This document shows, piece by piece, positions 35,560-63,249 of a DNA stretch of 64,000 nt (positions are counted from its first letter, which is position 1; every line of letters starts with the position of its first letter). The DNA comes from Nematostella vectensis. Lineage: Eukaryota > Cnidaria > Anthozoa > Actiniaria > Edwardsiidae. The DNA is taken from positions 9,475,994 through 9,539,993 of the forward strand of contig NC_064047.1 in NCBI RefSeq assembly GCF_932526225.1, in the 5' to 3' direction. The notes below the pieces were generated by a model, which was not told where the DNA came from, did no database searches, and was given only the letters and a program-made list of their open reading frames with translations. The translations under genes were made by a program, and so were the position numbers.

Positions 35560-35905
35560 CTTTATACGACCTTGAGTTTGCGACTAGAGGAACCGAGAAT
35601 TATGTCATGCTGGATATCAAACCAGGAGACTTTGAAGACATCACAATATGCTACTGAATCAAGAAGAAAAAACAGTTTAGTGGGAGTGTAATTGTTGTAT
35701 TATGTATGATTACGTGACGTTGTATGACGTCATGGTTTTGAGATAATAAAAGTCACTTAGCACTTGACCGTCGTACAATAGTAATAAGCTACGCCGTTAC
35801 TTATTGGAAAGATAACAAAATACTCTTAAGGTTATTCAACGGATATTTCTCCGAAAACGTCGTTTTCGGAATCAAAGATTGGCTATACAAAAGTGCAAAG
35901 GAAAG
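35560..35905 (+). pseudogene. Pentraxin-like exon relic, unit B
   Basis: Here the acceptor TTTCAG is intact, but the Trp of the CYW motif is changed to TGA and a 93-bp insertion splits the exon. The downstream TGA of unit A is absent. The two copies were therefore broken by different mutations. Confidence 0.6.
35693..35785. mobile_element. Small insertion with TAAT TSD in pentraxin relic
   Basis: An extra 93 bp relative to unit A, bounded by TAAT direct repeats. The ends TTGTTGTA and TACAATAG are loosely inverted. Non-autonomous. Confidence 0.65.
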
Positions 35906-36451
35906 GTCAGTTTAGCACCCAATAATGGTATATTAAAAGGGAATGGATCATTTTCATTAAAAGATGGTCCAGACATACATCTTTAATTGGCTGTTATTTC
36001 AAGATGGCCGCCTGTTCACCTGGGAGTCACAGGCGCGTAGGTAGAGGGGGAGGGGGGAGGGCTGAATCGCGGTCGTACTATCAAACTGGCAGTCTAGTCT
36101 ATAATAGTTTCCCTCACGGATCAAAGTATTCGTCAAAATTCCATATTATTTTGAGAATGCTCTAGGTTTGCACATTCGACTGGTCTAACTATTCGAATAC
36201 CAGAAGAGCTGATTTTGGCGGATTTTTTAAATATACCAAAAGTTATAGTCCACTCCCAAACAATTTGGTACGCGCCTGAGACAGAATACAAAACAAAAAC
36301 CTCTGTTATGCCTTTTGATTGCAGGTCGAAAATGGTGGCTGCATTATCAGCTAAAAATGGCATCACTTCGCTTTCACGTGGCGCGTGGCATCACTTCGCT
36401 TTCACGTGGCGCGTGGCATCACTTCGCTTTCACATATACATACATATATAT

Positions 36452-37250
36452 TCAATACACCAAAAACTGGAATTCGACTCTGCCAATATTTCGTCTTTAA
36501 TCCGACTTCTTCAGGGCAGACTGAAGAAGGTAACTCGTTACAAGCGTATTTACATCAGAATAGTAGCGCGAGACGGAAAAACATAAAAACTGACAAAAAC
36601 GCGCGTATTCTAGAATAGCGCGTGCTATGGATTACTAAGACCCAAATGATAGTACTCAGGTTATAGGTTGTCGTAAGTGTGGCGGTAAAAGGTTAGGGCG
36701 TGTAACTTTCTTAATACAGGGCGGGAGTTTCGCAGTACGGTTACCAGTAAGAAATATGTCATTTATTTTGACTTGGACTGTAATTCAGATTTTGTTGTTC
36801 ATCTCATTACTTGCTCCATGTGGGCAAGCAGTACGGAGGTTCTACTATCAATATTTTTAGGAAGCGTTTTAATAATCACAAAAGTAGGTTAAATTAGTAC
36901 CCTAGATTACCGGTTAGTGAAAGAGTTACGGATGACCTTATCTATCAACATTTTTATTGCGACAATCATTTAGGTCTTAATAATGTTATGGTACAACTTA
37001 TAGATAAGTGTAACTCTGAGGCACAGCTTTAGGGAAAGGGAAGTCAGTGGGCGTATCGGCTTAAGCCTATCTACCCGCGGGGTCTTAATAGTGACGACTT
37101 TTTTTTGTAGTAGGAACCCAAGTAGAGATATGTAAATTCTTTTTGTATATAGCGCGCGCTATTCTAGAATATGCGCGTTTTTGTCAGTTTTTATGTTTTT
37201 CCGTCTCGCGCCACTATTCTGATGTAAATACGCTTGTAACGATCAATAGC
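36452..37250 (+). mobile_element. Penelope-like element remnant, unit B
   Basis: Same structure as in unit A: inverted terminal segment, GIY-YIG pieces, and a 3' tail at about 37,150-37,246. It has an additional in-frame stop shortly after the FNNHKS motif. Confidence 0.75.
36474..36521 (-). ncRNA. Hammerhead-like motif, unit B
   Basis: The core is identical to that at 14858-14905, so it has not decayed since the duplication. Functional constraint is not shown. Confidence 0.55.
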
Positions 37251-37511
37251 AATAATAAAGTTGTTACCATAAGCACAATTTGTAGCTCATGATTAACTTT
37301 ATTTTGGGTAGCTGATATATGTCCTTTTTTTGAATTCTCGTCTCCCAGCATCTAATGAATAATTTTTGTTCGCCACCTTAAAACAAACAATGTTGTCACA
37401 ATAAATTTACTTGTCACATAAATATTTCATTTTTGCGGGTGTATTTTATCACAAAAGTAAAGTGTTTATTTTCCTTGTGTCATTGTTCTGCTTTAGAGTT
37501 GAGAGGAGAAC

Positions 37512-53808
<16,297 letters not shown>

Positions 53809-54345
53809 TGTCACGGCTCTTTTTATGGACCAGGCTATCTTTAGATGCGCGCGCACGAGCGGGGAAATCAGTTTGGAAGTTTGTTGCGCGCGCAAATTTC
53901 ATTTAGGAAGAATTAATTTTAAGTGTTCATCACCCGTCGGTTTGAATCTGTTTACAAAAAAGAAATACTGCAAATTAGAATTCAAAGTCGGTAGAGGTGG
54001 ATCTATAAGCTCAAATTTAAGAACAGAACAACGAAAGTCAAAGTATCGGAGAGAGAACATAGCTTTTTGTTTGAGACTGCGCGGGCAGATGAGTTAAGCC
54101 AAAACGTCAACACAAAGATCGCATCTTATTGGCTAATCCGCGCGTCTAAAAATAGCCTGATTCACGAAAATGCTGCATTCTCCCCTTATTCCACCCGAAC
54201 AAGAAAATTTAAGAAAATTGTACTCAATTAGTGAGATCCAGGTTATACCAGTTGTGTGCAACTTGTTATTACAATTGTGGGTCTGTTACATTTGTAGACA
54301 ACTTCTTATTAGTTGTGGCATGATAAATTTGTGGGCACATTACAT

Positions 54346-54683
54346 TTGTGGCCCTACCCCTTTTACCAGCACTCTTATGAGTGGCTCTCTAATCAAAGGT
54401 GATCGCAAATACTATTTACTATAAAATGTATCTAGCAACTTTTTGGTCACACCGTTTTTGCATTTCTCATATATCAAAGTTTGCTTCTTGCTCAATCTTA
54501 CATTTCTTTTTTTAACTAAAAAATACATTAAACGCCCAAAACTAATAAAGAAGCACCAGCGAATGGTTAAAATCTAATGCACTTCTGTAATTTTAAAGCT
54601 TTGATAGCCATAAATATATACGGTATACGGTACAGTAGCCTTTGGTTGCCCTGTGATTGTTGAATATAGACAGGACAAAACTA
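54346..54683. other. Unique spacer before TIR element
   Basis: AT-rich, no gene seen. Ends in CTA, repeated just after the right TIR. Confidence 0.5.
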
Positions 54684-54895
54684 TAGTCTAGTCGGAAGGA
54701 GGCTTCCCGTGCACCCCAAAGAGATACTCGGCTAATACACATATTTGTAATCCTTAGAAGGAGTCAAGAAAGGATATTGATGTTTCCAATTCGAAATCGT
54801 GTCCCATCACTTCGAAAGCGGCTAAAGATTTGAGCAAAAAACCACAGGGTACCCGAGTCTGAATTTTAGGGAAAATCGCTAAATTTGTCCCGAAA
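54684..54895 (+). repeat. Left terminal inverted repeat
   Basis: Pairs with about 60,778-60,990 inverted, at about 90% identity by eye. Similarity fades after the CGCTAAATTTGTCCCG block. Confidence 0.85.
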
Positions 54896-55546
54896 TAACG
54901 TATTATCTATAGATAATCAAAATATATCTTTTGAATCATCTGGTTTATGTTGTTGCAAAGGAAAAAAGCCTTATGCAGCATAATAATTGCATAATTTTCG
55001 ACTTGCTTGAGTTTTCCTCTACTCGTCTTCATCGCTAAAGGCTTCATCGAATTCAATTGGGCCGTCTTCCTCCTCGTCTTCTTCTTCGTCTACAGTGGAC
55101 TCGACTATGTCAATAAGACTGGTTGGAAGTACGGGGCCACAAGACCACACCGGTTCCAAGAGGCCGTCGTCATTTCTTTCCCATCCTTGCCCGGGTTCAA
55201 AGGGATTAGGACGCCAGAAGACGGCTTGGTCTGCACGCTTGTAACTCGCAACTCGGTGTTTGACACGATGCATGTGCGGCACTAGATTATCTATGCAGGG
55301 AGGGAGGCGAGACTGTTCCACTTTTGACTTGATTGTCAACCGTTCGTTCTCTCCGATCATCTTCCTCAGCATGATGCTGCGAACCATGTTGACCGAGGTC
55401 TCTCTGGGATACCCGTACATCAAGCAGGTGAACGCCTCGAGCTCATCATCGTTTCGCCATCCAAGGTCCATTCCATGCCCAGTTTACTAAGAAAGTATCA
55501 CAAAAGCACCAAATCCTTAACTAAAACATGTTCAATTATAAATGTA

Positions 55547-55936
55547 CAAACCTAAACGACCTTTGGTACTTCTGATGCTTCTGGAGCTTCTTTAGAGGGC
55601 CGACCTTTCCTTTGCCCTTGAACGCGCTTGTCGCATCTTCGCCGGTGAATACGTAAAGACCAAGGAGGGCTGTGCAGTATTCGCCTCCCCTTGACTCGGC
55701 GAGCTCGCTGAAATTGATAAGCTTACGGTTCTTTCCAGTTCCGATGTCCAGGTAGATATTGACATCAAGTGACGGTGCATAGTGCATGAGGATGCACAAG
55801 ATGTCAGTATCTGGGGTCCTGACTACGGCGGACTCGTATCCCATCCTCACGGCATACTTCAAATACAGAATAACGCGGGTGTCCGTCTCCTCCTGGTTTG
55901 ATGTCAGTTCATGGAGCTCATGCGTTGTTACCTTCA
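55547..55936 (-). other. PIN/FEN1-like nuclease domain segment of the transposon gene
   Basis: Acidic motifs in order: EE-x-D, D-x-D (TPDTDILCI), and G-x-D in LLGLYVFTGEDATSAF, directly followed by KGKGKVGPLKKLQKH. FEN1/XPG nucleases have the same order (EAEA, DMD, LLGSD, then the helix-hairpin G.GPK.A..L). The usual GCD of this family is GED here. Assignment is by pattern only. Confidence 0.6.
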
Positions 55937-58900
55937 TTTTAATAACGTATTTTAGCATCAAACATATAACAGTGTTAAAAAATGATACCACAACTGAGAA
56001 ATATTTCAAAATGGTTAGATACTTACGTCACCGTTCAATGGTTCGCATTCGTAAGCTTTATCCTCCACAACCAAGATTCCACGATCGCATTTCTCCAGGC
56101 GACTTGCCGCTACGCTGCTTCCCCACACTCGTAGAAGGAGTCTACACAACTGAACTTTGTTGGCATCATTGGACAGAAAGAGCTTGAACTCGGCGGGCTT
56201 TCTTGTCGCCGGTCCGTCAACTATGTATTTCGGAGAGCTTCCACGTCGTATTCTTTCCTGACTCTTGATGGGGTTTTCATGATAGCTGTCTGTGGAAAAT
56301 ATGAAATCCTTCTTCGTCACCATCTGGTCTAGCATCTGCAGGCAAATCTCGCCAAATGTCGGCGGAAGCTGAGTAAGAGCGTGGAAAAGAGCATTTCCAT
56401 CTTGAATATACAAACACTTCTCGGATGGATAGAGCGCATCACCATCGTAATCGTCAATCAGGAAGTGCAGTATCGTTGCTTTGTTGGCCTTATTCAGGAA
56501 GCCATCGGGAGTGCCAAGGCTGTGCGGGACTGGCGTGAGTGAATATGTCATGAGCTCATCTAGGTCAACTGGTTCCTCCAGGAATTGGGATTTCACAAGA
56601 AGCATAAAGGCAAGATCGCTTTGCTCTCTGTACTGAAGGACCTGAAGAAAATACACATAATAGACACAATTAAGACTCTTACATCAATTCTGAGAATGCA
56701 TTGATACGTGTTACAGTAACTTTCCTTGTGAGCCAGTGAGCTTGACGCTTTTGTTTGTCGCCTCCATGGTTTTAAGCTTCTGTCGTTTAATAGGCTCGAA
56801 GAATAGATCCTCTGAAGATCCATCGATGAAACGCTCTTGTACAAATGCTTCCTTGGCTTCTTTGCCTCTGGCCTCGGCAGAGAGCACATCCGCTGCCACA
56901 TCGGGGGGGATTGGATCACCAGAAGCAATGCAGTAGAGGTTTTCCTTGTCGGTTACATCAAAGGGATTGGTAAAGTTACGAATCCCAGTGATGGTGCGCT
57001 GGACCGCCTCCTCTGACTTCTTGATCTGTGATTTTTCCAGTTCCCGGTGCCTCCCAGCCTTGGGAAAGTCAGGGTCGTCAACCATGCCGCATGTCTCGAG
57101 CATCTTCTCAAAGTACTGGACTCGGGTCGAAGTTGTTCGGCACCATCGTTGGTATGCTCCGAACAAGGAGAAAAGAACAGAAAATCTACCTAAAAAACGT
57201 TATTTATAAATTAGAAACACGCTATTACTTAGAAGATTAACACTTTATGAGCACAAAGTGCAAAGTGTTCCTATCAAACTCATGCTCACCTGATGACTTT
57301 GAAAACTTCATGAACGTCTCTTCCATCGTCTTGTCGACGGCGATGAGGGCTCCAGGTATCATAGACCGCGCAATTGCGATGGCACCATTCTCCAGCAATA
57401 CCTTCGCACCAGGATGCGATTGCTCAATATTCGTCAAGAACAAGTCAAACCAAGCCAAGTACCGGTAACATGTATAGAAATAGAATAAAGACATTAAAAA
57501 AAATCAATTGCTCATTCACATAATACACTAGTAACGATTTTTACCTCGCGTAGTTTGGCCTTCAAATGCAAAGAAGAGGTCCGCCATATTCGCATTGCAC
57601 AGATGGAATAACCCCAGGTTATTTGTATTCACTGCGTACTGAAGCATGAAGTTTAGTCGGGCTTGGTCTATCACTCTGAGCCAAAACGTAGCTGTCTTGC
57701 CGAGGTATCCATTTTATCTTGAAACGATTCATAATTCTCCAGAATTGTGACTGTTGACGGATCTTGCAAGGCATGATCAAGGTTTTCACGATTGCATTCT
57801 TGAACGAGGTATAACAGTATCACAGGTTTTGTCACGTCCACTTCCTCGTCTTCGATGAATTTCTCAAACATCAATCTTTCCATTGCTTCACTGACAGTTT
57901 TTATGCAAAACAGAGCTTTCGCATAAGCCTTTTCCCTCAGAACACTCGCTAAAATCCCGTTGTCACAAGTCCGGCTTCTATGAGGATTTCTTTGTACCCC
58001 GAGCCCCTGCATTTGTTCCCAGTTAACATGCCAAGGTGGTTCATGCCAGTGTGGAACGAGCCGGTGAGGAAGATGTGGTACTTATACCGTTCTGGGTACC
58101 TCCAGATAAGCGGAAGGGCCTTCATGCATCCGCCAAGGTCAAAAGTAGTGAGCACATATAACTGGCCTACTTCTTTTGTTGCATCTTCTGAACGTTGTAA
58201 AAGCTCTTTGATAACTGCATACTCTGTAAAGGGCTGGTGGATCGGAGTAAGGTACTCCACTGTGGATTTCCTTGCTGGTTTGGAGCCTGTAGCAGATACA
58301 AGACCTCCAAATGCCGAGACAAGCTGCTTCGTTCCCTTGCTTCCTATGATTCTGGCGAGAATCCACACTTCATACTCCCTTAATGACTGCTGGTACACTA
58401 CTGCATTTCTAGCCGGCGAGGTGAATACAGCACCGCTGGGAAGCTTGGCGCCTACGCGGTTGTAGATATGGAATGGTGCCAGGGTCTCCGGGGTATCTAC
58501 GTGCATTGATCGACTAGTATCCCTCTTGTAAAGAGGTTAGGGTTCGCCCTCGACTTTCGCTGTCAAGCTCTGGGTTTGCTTCTTGCACCATAATGCCCGC
58601 AGTGCTATTCACGACGTTTGAGCCGTGGATATTAGTCGTGATCTTATTCATATTATCCCACTCGAGATGGAACACGCCATTTGCCTCTCCTGTGACAATC
58701 TGTGGACTTAGAAATGTTGAAACCTCATCTAGAGCCTTCGCTACTACAGTTTCCAGTTCGAGCCCGAAGTCATAAGTCTCGCAGTGGCCTAATCTGCTGA
58801 TAATGGTGGTTAGCTGTTTACTTCGATAGAGTTGCCGTATGGTAGTACAAAGCAGGATGTGCTTCGGTAACTTCCATTCGCCGTTAGTCGTTGCGCGACA

Positions 58901-59039
58901 GATGTCCTAAAAGGTAATGATATGGCTGAGTTGGGCCAAGAATTACTGTTACAACTTCAATCATAGCCTAGCGAAATGAATCACAGAGTTTTGGGTGATG
59001 GGGCGAGCTTATTTTGTTTTTATAAAAGAATGTTTGTGC

Positions 59040-59115
59040 GAAAGACTAAGGAACAAGTAAAATTAGGCCAAGCCTGGGACCGAACCCGGACTACACAATA
59101 CAATACAATACAATT
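59040..59115 (-). repeat. SINE-like fragment in transposon intron
   Basis: On the minus strand there is a B-box-like GGTTCGGTCCC, preceded by an (AATAC)n-type run on the plus strand. No A box is seen. A short, degraded tRNA-derived fragment is plausible. Confidence 0.35.
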
Positions 59116-60777
59116 TGTACACTATTATCAATAACATCTTACCTGACAAATAGAACTAACGATGCGAGTTGTCTTCTCACACTCGGGCTCTGGCGACCCG
59201 GAAAGAACGAAATTCAAAAAATTCGTCAGTTCAGAGGGCAGAACCTCGTTAGCCACGTTTATGTCGAGGTCGTCAGCAGTAGGTGGCCAGGGGAGGGGGT
59301 GCGATTGCATAAAGGCTTGTCTGATGAGAGTACGGAGGTAGAGGGCAACGTCCTTGTATTTATCCACCGATCCCAGTTTGTAACCATGTGCTATCGCATC
59401 AGCAAATGATATATCTGCGCTATGCACGAGGTTATAGCAAATGCACCTCGATCACCCAGATTCACTTTCGTAAAGTTAATTGACTCCCCGACGGCATGAT
59501 GTTCGAGGCGAGCTTTCAATTTCTCGCCTCTATATTGGGGATTCGGGAAACCTGCTTTCTCTAAGTCGCTTACGTAAACAGAACGAAGTGCTGACAGCTC
59601 CACCACTTCTTTTTCCCGGATGACGTGTTCCTGTATATAGTCCACGACGACTGTAAACGCCATCTCTCGGGAGGCTTCTCTTCGATCCTCGTCTGTGTCG
59701 TTTGCTCTTGGGTTAGGCTCCCGATCCACATGATGTAAATAGCGCAAATTAAAGGCTTTTCGGCATGAGGTGTGAAAATGGGCCTCCCTCGCAAAGAGGT
59801 GTTGACCCTGCATCATACGGAACAGACGATTTTCCCCTAGTTCCAGGGACCGAGGCTCTACCTGTTTCCATGTCGGTTCCAACAGAGAGTTTTTATCTTT
59901 ATAGACGGCAAACGTAGTGCAACGTTCAGTTTTTCGTTTAAGTTTACATTCCAGCTTCTCACAGAAAATGCAAGTAAGAGGGAATTTCTCGACTCCAAAC
60001 GTGCCAGATAACTTTCGGGGAGAGCGATGGATTGGCTTTGGTTATTCTTGGTTGTTATTCTTCAGACGGTCGAGGTTTTTGGTCAAGTTCTGGTAACAAC
60101 CTCTGTGGAATCCAGTCACCTCTACATCTATTCCATCAAGGTTATTGGGTATTTGACTGCATATATCCTCATAGCGATAAGGAGAGTCTTCATCCTGCTG
60201 TAGACGCCTTTCCCGTATATCGGTAAGTTGTTGCAATTTCTCCTCGGGAGTCCCTCGTACTATGCTCAGTGGTGTGAAATCGCCATGCTGGATATCTCGG
60301 GCGTGCAAAATACACACAATATCGGAACTACGCTTTGACTTTCCGCCTGTATCGGCTGGAGAATCTAACTTACGTTTTTGCAGCTTTGGAGGCATGATTT
60401 TGCCCTTAATCTACCATTTTCGAGAGTAATTCTATTGGCTACATACTTGCAGTCTAGCAAGAGACGTTTCAAAATGGTCGACCACAAATAGTCTCCAGGC
60501 GTTCGCATTTTTCCAAAGGAATACCAAACATTTGCAGTTCTCAATCTATTTAAATTTTCAAATCAACTTTAAATTTATTAGATAACAATGCAACAGCAGC
60601 AATACAAAACAGCCGAATGAAAAAAAGCAAACAGAGTGGGCAATCACGTAATTTTGAAGTCGGTGTTAGCTTCTAAGTATACGATTTTATCATTATTCTT
60701 GAAACATTTAGCAGAAATGGGGACTTTTAAAGAGTTCCTACTAGAATCTAACAATTATTTATAGTTTATAGTCATTT

Positions 60778-60990
60778 TGGGATAGATTTGGCGATTTTCC
60801 CTAAAATTCAGACTCGGGTACCCTGTGGTTTTTTGCTCAAATCTTTAGCTGCCGTTTTCGAGGTGATGGGACACGATTTCAAATTGGGAACATCAATATC
60901 CTTTCTGGACTCCTTCTAAGGATTACAAATATGTATATTAGCCGAGTATCTCTTTGGGGTGCACGGGAAGCCTCCTTTCGGACTAGACTA
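60778..60990 (-). repeat. Right terminal inverted repeat
   Basis: Inverted match of the left terminus. Ends GACTAGACTA. Confidence 0.85.
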
Positions 60991-61084
60991 CTACGCTATT
61001 TTTCGAAAACAAAGAAGAATTAGGATTACACTTTTCTGGTTCTACACATGCGCACCAGAGATTAAAGTTTTATGCCAGTATCCT

Positions 61085-61200
61085 CTTTTAGGAAATGACC
61101 AATAGGGTGTGGCTGTACCCCCAATATTTTCTTATTGTTTCTGTATTGTGTCCCCCCCCTCTCCCCAATCTGACGTGGCCTGCTACGGCTTTGAGGCTGT
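61085..61200. repeat. Interspersed repeat R2, third copy
   Basis: Shares CCCCCAATATTTTCTTA, TGTATTGTG and ACGTGGCCTGCTACG blocks with 20,475-20,570 and 41,055-41,130. Confidence 0.6.
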
Positions 61201-61291
61201 AGTACTTTGTTAATACACAACTTTAGACGTTTATCCCAACTGCGAAACATTACTGACTGTCAATTCACATAATCCTTCAGCTCTTGGTGTA

Positions 61292-61595
61292 TCAATAACG
61301 CGCGCTCTTTAAAAACGGCTTATCAAAGGTCGTGAACCGAACTAGTTCGAGAGAACAAGGATTCGTAGAACGTAGATAAGTTATCACCACAAAAAAAAGG
61401 ATAGCTGCACAGCGCTCTTTTGGAAAACCGAAGATACCACTTCTGATGGCGGGGATAGCAACACTGGGGTAATTGCGCTTATCACATTCCTCAAGCGAGC
61501 GTAGTACAGCAGATTTGCGGTACTTGCCAAAACAATAGAGAGTTTCATGGAGCGTTACAGATTCGTGGAACATCTTTTTGTCCACTGGTGGTGGC
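61292..61595 (-). CDS. Macro-domain protein, C-terminal exon (partial)
   Basis: Minus-strand frame ending in TGA/TAA-bounded SARY, with SVAIPAIRSGIFGFPKERC, then LELVRFTTFD. This is the ADP-ribose-binding second half of a macro domain (family pattern: siafPaigtGifgfP...a, then v.fv.fd). The Gly of the usual aiGtG loop is Arg here. Upstream coding sequence is interrupted by a MITE, so the open frame continues artificially into mobile DNA. The rest of the gene is not found with confidence. Macro proteins bind or remove ADP-ribose. This exon alone does not show which. Confidence 0.75.
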
Positions 61596-62076
61596 CAGGC
61601 GCCCGTTTCTCGAAACACCCGAGAATTTTCGGGCCCGAAAACTTTATTTTGCATTTTTGCCCAAAATTTCGCATGTTTTCCTTTTTGAGAACCGCTTTCA
61701 TGTTTAAGAACAGTTTAAACTTCCTCTTGGTTCATATTTCAAATGATTACGCTCAATAGGGCTATTTTCGAAGTTTTGCTGAAGCCAGAAAGTTACCGGA
61801 AAGTCTCGGGTGACTGCGAGGTCCCGAGAACTTTCTTAATATTAAAGCCATGTGAATTTCGGGCCCGAGAAGTTCGGGAAAGATCAAAATCTATAAATCT
61901 ATAAGAGAATCACCCTTTACATGAATCTTTGTGGTAAAATACGACGTTTGACGATATTTCAACTCATTTTATGGTATTACCATAAATTTTATAGAAACTA
62001 GCCAGCTTTTCAAATTTAAAGAATAAGTCGTTTTCGGGCCCGAGAATTCTCGGATGTTTTGAGAAACGAGCCCCTG
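61596..62076. mobile_element. 481-bp MITE next to macro exon
   Basis: Inverted termini of about 46 bp (CAGGCGCCCGTTTCTCG and, inverted, CAGGGGCTCGTTTCTCA, then a shared TCGGGCCCGAAAAC). No clear target-site duplication. Further GGGCCCGA palindromes lie inside. Confidence 0.75.
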
Positions 62077-62143
62077 ACAAGATCAGCAAAGTTGAAAAAC
62101 TTTCATCTCACCATGGACATCGCGTTTTTGGATTTCTTTTGCC

Positions 62144-63044
62144 ACCGCGGTGATCTTGGATACTAAAATTTCTTAGTACTAAACAGAAACTAAACAGATA
62201 CTAATAGCAAGGGGACTAATTGTAAATAACGAAAAAAAAATCAAATTTACCTATTTTCTGCATAGGATTATAGAGTACGTCTAGAAATACGTCAAAATAT
62301 TTTTTTACAGCGATTTGTGCTCTATTTAGCAGAATTAGGCTAAATTTCTACTTCAGTCATCACTAGCGTGAAATATTCAAAAGGCGATCCTACACATACA
62401 CATAGTTTAATACAACTGAATAAAAAATATGGGGGTAGGAATTTGGATTTGTTCTATAAATAGCAGCTGGGTAGGAACATTTTTCTTTCTTTCTTTCATT
62501 TTTTTTTGTTTGAAAAAAATCAGAAACTGGTCCAAAAAATATGCCGATCTCAAAAGGAAAAAAATCCCCTTCTTTCGGATGATTTGATTTTATCCCGGTC
62601 AATTCGAGTCCTGTTTATATTAAACGCTCCGTAAGCGTGACGTCCAAGCGCGTGATCCAAGCGTGTCTCACAGTCGACAACATTCTGTCGGCGCCAAAAA
62701 GTACAAAAGTAGACGATTGCTGTTTTAAAACTTAGCAATCGGTATAGAAACGTTTCAGAAATGCATATTATAACTATTTTATTGCGTATTTCATAGAAAT
62801 ATGCAAGCGTCTAAACCAGAAACCAGTCAAGGTATGTTGTAATCAGACATTAGTCTAGGATCCACACAAATTACAAAAGTTGCTGTAAATAAGAAAACAT
62901 ATTTATAATACCTTTCCATCGATTCTAGCTGTTTTCACTCGGTAAATAGCTATTTTTATTATCTATTTTTTTATGAAGTAACCCCCCTCACCGTTTTTAG
63001 TATCTATTAGTATCTTGGGGATTTGTATCTAGGATCACAGCGGT
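62144..63044. mobile_element. 901-bp TIR element with perfect 9-bp TSD
   Basis: Ends ACCGCGGTGATCTTGGATAC and, inverted, ACCGCTGTGATCCTAGATAC (17 of 20 match). TCTTTTGCC flanks both sides (62135-62143 and 63045-63053). A 9-bp duplication is the hallmark of Mutator-like (MULE) elements. No transposase inside, so it is a non-autonomous derivative. Confidence 0.8.
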
Positions 63045-63249
63045 TCTTTTGCCTCCTTCGACAGGCTGGTATAGGTTCCATTTGATATCAAATTACGTCG
63101 CAAAGGTTTCGCTTAGTAGAGACGAGACCCCGGCATTTGGCTCGCTTATTTTTAACACAACAAATGGATGGGACATTTCTTGGACATTTCTCGCTTCCGT
63201 CATTTAATTAAATTGCTTCATGGCTGAATGCCATATAGATGAAAGCCCC

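Larger units (their letters stand above)
55019..60395 (-). pseudogene. PIN/FEN1-like transposon-associated protein, degenerate
   Basis: Approximate exons on minus: 60395-59143, 58906-57545, about 57470-57290, 57189-about 56715, 56641-56027, about 55936-55547, about 55485-55019. The N-terminus has a Cys-pair motif (CIFCEKLEC) and a second Cys/His region (FHTSCRKAF). The middle resembles a multi-copy cnidarian/fish protein family (FDLFLTNIEQSHPGAKV, AYQRWCRTTSTR). The C-terminal part carries EETDTR, TPDTD and FTGEDATSAFKGKGK, then an acidic tail. Lesions: in-frame TAA at 60042-60044, frameshifts near 59,430, 58,530, 57,965 and 57,690, and no AG acceptor at the third exon. This copy is therefore unlikely to make full-length protein unless the frameshifts are assembly errors. 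Confidence 0.75.
54684..60990 (-). mobile_element. 6.3-kb TIR transposon carrying a PIN/FEN1-like gene
   Basis: Terminal inverted repeats of about 210 bp or slightly more (54,684-about 54,895 and about 60,778-60,990). They begin TAGTCTAGTC and share blocks such as GCACCCCAAAGAGATACTCGGC and ACCACAGGGTACCCGAGTCTG. A CTA direct repeat flanks the element (54681-54683 and 60991-60993). An alternative reading is a TA duplication with the element starting GTCTAG. Nearly all of the interior is one minus-strand gene. I cannot match it to a named superfamily with a DDE transposase. Confidence 0.8.

Noticed and set aside
57980-58465. 161-codon plus-strand frame
   Set aside because: Antisense shadow of the transposon gene, with no domain of its own.
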